Assembly (NCBI RefSeq): GCF_000967915.1
Contig: NC_022549.1
Location: 1,228,366 to 1,292,365, forward strand
Length of the DNA stretch: 64,000 nucleotides
Origin: Paracholeplasma brassicae
Lineage (GTDB): Bacteria; Bacillota_I; Bacilli_A; Acholeplasmatales; UBA5453
Direction: 5' to 3'
Shown: positions 62,184 to 64,000 of the stretch, piece after piece
Position numbering within the stretch: position 1 is the first letter of the stretch
Layout: every line of letters begins with the position of its first letter
Position numbers and translations under genes: made by a program
Notes under the pieces: generated by a model
The model's input: only the letters and a program-made list of their open reading frames with translations
Database searches by the model: none
Told to the model about the DNA's origin: nothing

Positions 62184-62567
62184 TTAGTTTAAGATATCAA
62201 TAATTGGTAAATCTGCTGCTGCAAAATCAAAAGCGGCCATTTCTTCTTTTGTTAACCATTTCTGATCTAAATGCTCTGTAGTATCAAGATCTCCCTCAAT
62301 CACTTCACACTCATAAGCGTGCATCACTAAATTAAACGTATTATACTCATGATTCACTGTAATTAGAAAATCTTTTACCTCAATAATGGTGTTTAACTCT
62401 TCTTTTATTTCCCTCTTTAGTGCCTTTGCTTGGGTTTCCCCTTTTTCAATCTTTCCGCCTGGAAACTCCCACTTTCTTGCAAGTTCTCCCTGATCTTTAC
62501 GTTGTGCACAAAAATACGTGTTATCCTTTTTGATTACCGCTGCGACTACTTCTATTCTTTTTTTCAT
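62184..62567 (-). CDS. mutT: NUDIX hydrolase, MutT/8-oxo-dGTP diphosphatase type
   Basis: A 127-residue pyrophosphatase. The Nudix box reads GGKIEKGETQAKALKREIKEEL (about 38-59), with the metal-binding EE. WEFPGG before it and AAVI near the start are typical of MutT, which removes oxidised dGTP. ATG 62567 is chosen; the in-frame GTG at 62576 is possible, and the ribosome binding site is weak for both. A helicase remnant lies upstream on the same strand, and MutT-type NUDIX genes often accompany DUF3427 helicases. Confidence 0.9.
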   Translation of the reverse strand: MKKRIEVVAAVIKKDNTYFCAQRKDQGELARKWEFPGGKIEKGETQAKALKREIKEELNTIIEVKDFLITVNHEYNTFNLVMHAYECEVIEGDLDTTEHLDQKWLTKEEMAAFDFAAADLPIIDILN

Positions 62568-62634
62568 TTTCTTCACTCTTTTCTATTTTTAATGTCAGTT
62601 TTCTATACAAGTCGAAAGGGACTTCGTTTTCTAG

Positions 62635-62953
62635 TTAAAATTGGAACGTGATCGGGTTATTCCCTTCGTAGTTCAATACTTTTACTTTGCCTAAGTAGAT
62701 AAAATTCTCACTATAGCCACTTCTAAGACCACCATTTAGTGCGGATTTACGAACCAGTAAATGTAAGTTAAATCCACGCTTAACGTGTTCAATCATGTTT
62801 TGACCATCCTCACTCATTTGAGTTGTTCGATTCATTGATTGCCACACTAAAAGAAAATCGTTTGCATCCTTCTAGTGAATTAATTAAATGATGATAGAAT
62901 GACTTATCACGATCGTTTTTTATAAATTTTATCTGGTTTTGTATTAGATTCAT
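62635..62953 (-). pseudogene. Remnant of a DUF3427 DEAD/DEAH helicase with a large internal deletion
   Basis: From ATG 62953, after GAGGTC, the frame reads MNLIQNQIKFIKNDRDKSFY and HHLINSLEGCKRFSFSVA. This is the N-terminus of phospholipase-D-like superfamily 2 helicases. Near 62845 it meets, in the +1 frame, the C-terminal end VWQSMNRTTQMSEDGQ, HLLVRKSA, FIYLGKVKVLNYEG and NPITFQF, which is the end of the DUF3427 domain. About 850 residues of helicase and most of DUF3427 are missing. The 70-codon fragment at 62635-62847 starts only with GTG. It is a deletion pseudogene beside mutT. Confidence 0.7.
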
Positions 62954-63030
62954 TTGTTCAGACCTCATCTCTTATAAACCATTGTACCTCACAATAATCT
63001 ATTTAAGACCGAATAATTGATATCTAACAA

Positions 63031-63060
63031 AATAAAAAACCTAAGCTTTCGCAGAGGTTT
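63031..63060 (-). terminator. Terminator of the DtxR/MntR-type regulator gene
   Basis: On the minus strand AAACCT/AGGTTT with an inner GC/GC pair and GAAA loop is followed by a T-rich run. Confidence 0.65.
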
Positions 63061-63070
63061 ATTTGTTATC

Positions 63071-63721
63071 TTACATTTCCCCAAACAACATATCGGCTAC
63101 TTTGCTTGAGATAATCATCTCTTTATCATTGACATCAATCTTCAACAAATCTTCAAATGCCATTTTTTCTACCACTTTGATGGTATCACCTAAATTGATT
63201 TGGTTTTTATTTAAAAAGGTTAAAAGCTCTTTATGGTCTAACACCCTTATTAATTTAAACGATTCATTCTGATTTAATGACAGTAAGGATAATCTTGCCG
63301 GATTTTGTGTCGGGCCTTTGATGCTTGGGATTGGATTACCATGACTACAATGCGTCGGTCTACCCAAGTAATCAAACAGTTTTTCAACCAGTCTTGGTGA
63401 GGTTGCGTGTTCTAAACGTTCGGCTTCTTCATGAACGTCTTGCCATAAAAAACCGAGTTTTTCAGTCAAAAAAACTTCCCAGATACGGTGACTTCTAGTC
63501 ATCCTTATGGCTTGTTCAAGGCCAGTTTCTGTCAGTTTAATTCCTTTATAGGGAATAAAGGTTACTAATCCTTTTTGACTAAGTTTTTTAATCATTTCAT
63601 TGACGGACTGATCGGTGTAGCCAAACTTAGAGGATAGATCGGAAGTCTTAATGAGCTCAACGTCATTTTCAATCGCAAGTTCGTATATTAACTTAATATA
63701 ATCTTCTTCTGCGTAATACAT
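63071..63721 (-). CDS. mntR: DtxR/MntR family metal-dependent regulator
   Basis: A 216-residue regulator with the three DtxR parts: helix-turn-helix (about 8-65, KTSDLSSKFGYTDQSVNEMIKKLSQKGLV), metal-binding dimerisation domain (about 70-140, RSHRIWEVFLTEKLGF, HEEAERLEHATS, HCSHGNPIP), and a C-terminal SH3-like FeoA domain (about 150-215). Metal ligands include the His and Glu of HEEAE and His of HATS. The start is ATG 63721 after AAGG. It lies just downstream of the end of a probable metal transport gene, and so likely controls manganese or iron uptake. The MntR name rests on that inference. Confidence 0.88.
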   Translation of the reverse strand: MYYAEEDYIKLIYELAIENDVELIKTSDLSSKFGYTDQSVNEMIKKLSQKGLVTFIPYKGIKLTETGLEQAIRMTRSHRIWEVFLTEKLGFLWQDVHEEAERLEHATSPRLVEKLFDYLGRPTHCSHGNPIPSIKGPTQNPARLSLLSLNQNESFKLIRVLDHKELLTFLNKNQINLGDTIKVVEKMAFEDLLKIDVNDKEMIISSKVADMLFGEM

Positions 63722-63752
63722 AACATACCTTCTTTTCAAGTCTTTTAACTAT

Positions 63753-63761
63753 AGTATACCA
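63753..63761 (-). promoter_or_regulatory. Extended -10 promoter of the metal regulator gene
   Basis: On the minus strand TGGTATACT lies 31 bases before the ATG at 63721, just past the stop of the upstream gene. Confidence 0.5.
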
Positions 63762-63773
63762 ATTATTATGAAG

Positions 63774-64000
63774 TTAATCCAAATCAATTAAGAATTGTTT
63801 GTACTTTTGATAGCCATCATCTAAAAAGAACAGATGTCCTTGTTGGTTTATAAAATACCCTTTTTTGATGCCTTCGTTTAAAACACTTAAAAAACGTTTA
63901 TCACTCCAATTCAGTTCTATTGGTAGTTTCGTCAATTTTGTTCTTGAAGGATTGTCTTGGTGATTATCCAAATGAAGCATTAATGATAACATCAAAAAAC
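63774..64000 (-). CDS. C-terminal part of a protein ending in a winged-helix tail, possibly a metal ABC permease
   Basis: The frame is open to the right edge and has no convincing internal start, so this is the 3' end of a longer gene. A short hydrophobic piece (MLSLMLHL) is followed by about 60 residues that look like a winged helix: LNWSDKRFLSVLNEGIKKGY, then FINQQGHLFFLDDGYQKYKQ. Some manganese/zinc ABC permeases of Firmicutes end with such a domain, and the MntR-type gene follows directly, which favours a metal transporter. Function is inferred from context only. Confidence 0.5.
   Translation of the reverse strand, partial: FLMLSLMLHLDNHQDNPSRTKLTKLPIELNWSDKRFLSVLNEGIKKGYFINQQGHLFFLDDGYQKYKQFLIDLD

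Noticed and set aside
62635-62847. A 70-residue small protein
   Set aside because: It starts only with GTG without a ribosome binding site, and its sequence is the C-terminal end of the DUF3427 domain, so it is a gene fragment.
1-64000. CRISPR arrays, insertion sequences, prophage, toxin-antitoxin pairs
   Set aside because: No repeat-spacer arrays, transposase, integrase, capsid or toxin motifs were found on reading both strands.

Overview
The window comes from a low-GC, monoderm bacterium that uses the standard genetic code. Many reading frames end in TGA, and Shine-Dalgarno sites of the AGGAGG type precede most genes. Lipoproteins with lipoboxes, a short pyruvate kinase, a surface endonuclease-I lipoprotein, PstS/PadR/YerC-type Firmicute proteins and TTGACA/TATAAT promoters point to a Firmicute or a non-mycoplasmal Mollicute relative (Acholeplasma, Haloplasma or Izemoplasma type). 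That placement is inference. I see no phage, insertion sequence, CRISPR array, rRNA or replication origin. One tRNA (Val, anticodon GAC) is present. Genes lie in short operons on both strands, separated by many intrinsic hairpin terminators.

Layout. 1-2.8 kb (minus): an operon of very hydrophobic, basic membrane-associated proteins of unknown function; the 77- and 790-residue frames look like one protein split by a single-base frame change. 2.9-9.1 kb: GNAT acetyltransferase, vWA lipoprotein, a divergent OmpR-type two-component system with another lipoprotein, and an XRE regulator with a four-repeat partner. 9.1-15.6 kb: a 1026-residue multidomain nuclease lipoprotein, an ABC-F ATPase with one degenerate ATP site, a double GNAT and an IsdG-like monooxygenase. 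15.7-27.6 kb: mainly housekeeping and membrane genes (amino-acid ABC transporter without its ATPase, YerC, RmuC, threonine aldolase, CorC-like, two pseudouridine synthases, tRNA-Val, a four-histidine membrane protein, Sua5, a GGDEF protein).

27.7-39.1 kb: a heterodimeric ABC exporter of the BmrCD type, aldo/keto reductase, rhomboid protease, flavoprotein, ASCH protein, SPFH protein with esterase, and a PadR regulator with its membrane partner behind a palindromic operator. 39.3-41.4 kb: a two-gene operon resembling riboflavin synthesis in which the RibB half of RibBA and the deaminase half of RibD have both lost their catalytic motifs, leaving GTP cyclohydrolase II plus pyrimidine reductase. 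41.7-47.0 kb: the complete pstSCAB-phoU phosphate uptake operon, a PhoP-like box of 11-bp repeats before pstS, and an upstream response regulator whose phospho-acceptor Asp is replaced by Glu.

47.5-64 kb: pyruvate kinase; a TetR-controlled ABC exporter operon followed by the remnant of a heliorhodopsin gene (5'-truncated, with an in-frame TAA, but retaining the Schiff-base lysine and the counter-ion glutamate region); a four-gene ABC-2 exporter operon; a HIT protein; a GNAT-butyrate kinase-phosphotransbutyrylase operon giving ATP from acyl phosphates; a DinG/XPD-like helicase with a Cas4-like nuclease domain; MutT; the internally deleted remnant of a DUF3427 helicase; and an MntR-type regulator next to the end of a probable metal-transport gene.

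The most unusual items are the degenerate rib pair, the heliorhodopsin remnant, and the 11-residue-periodic membrane protein with its frame break.
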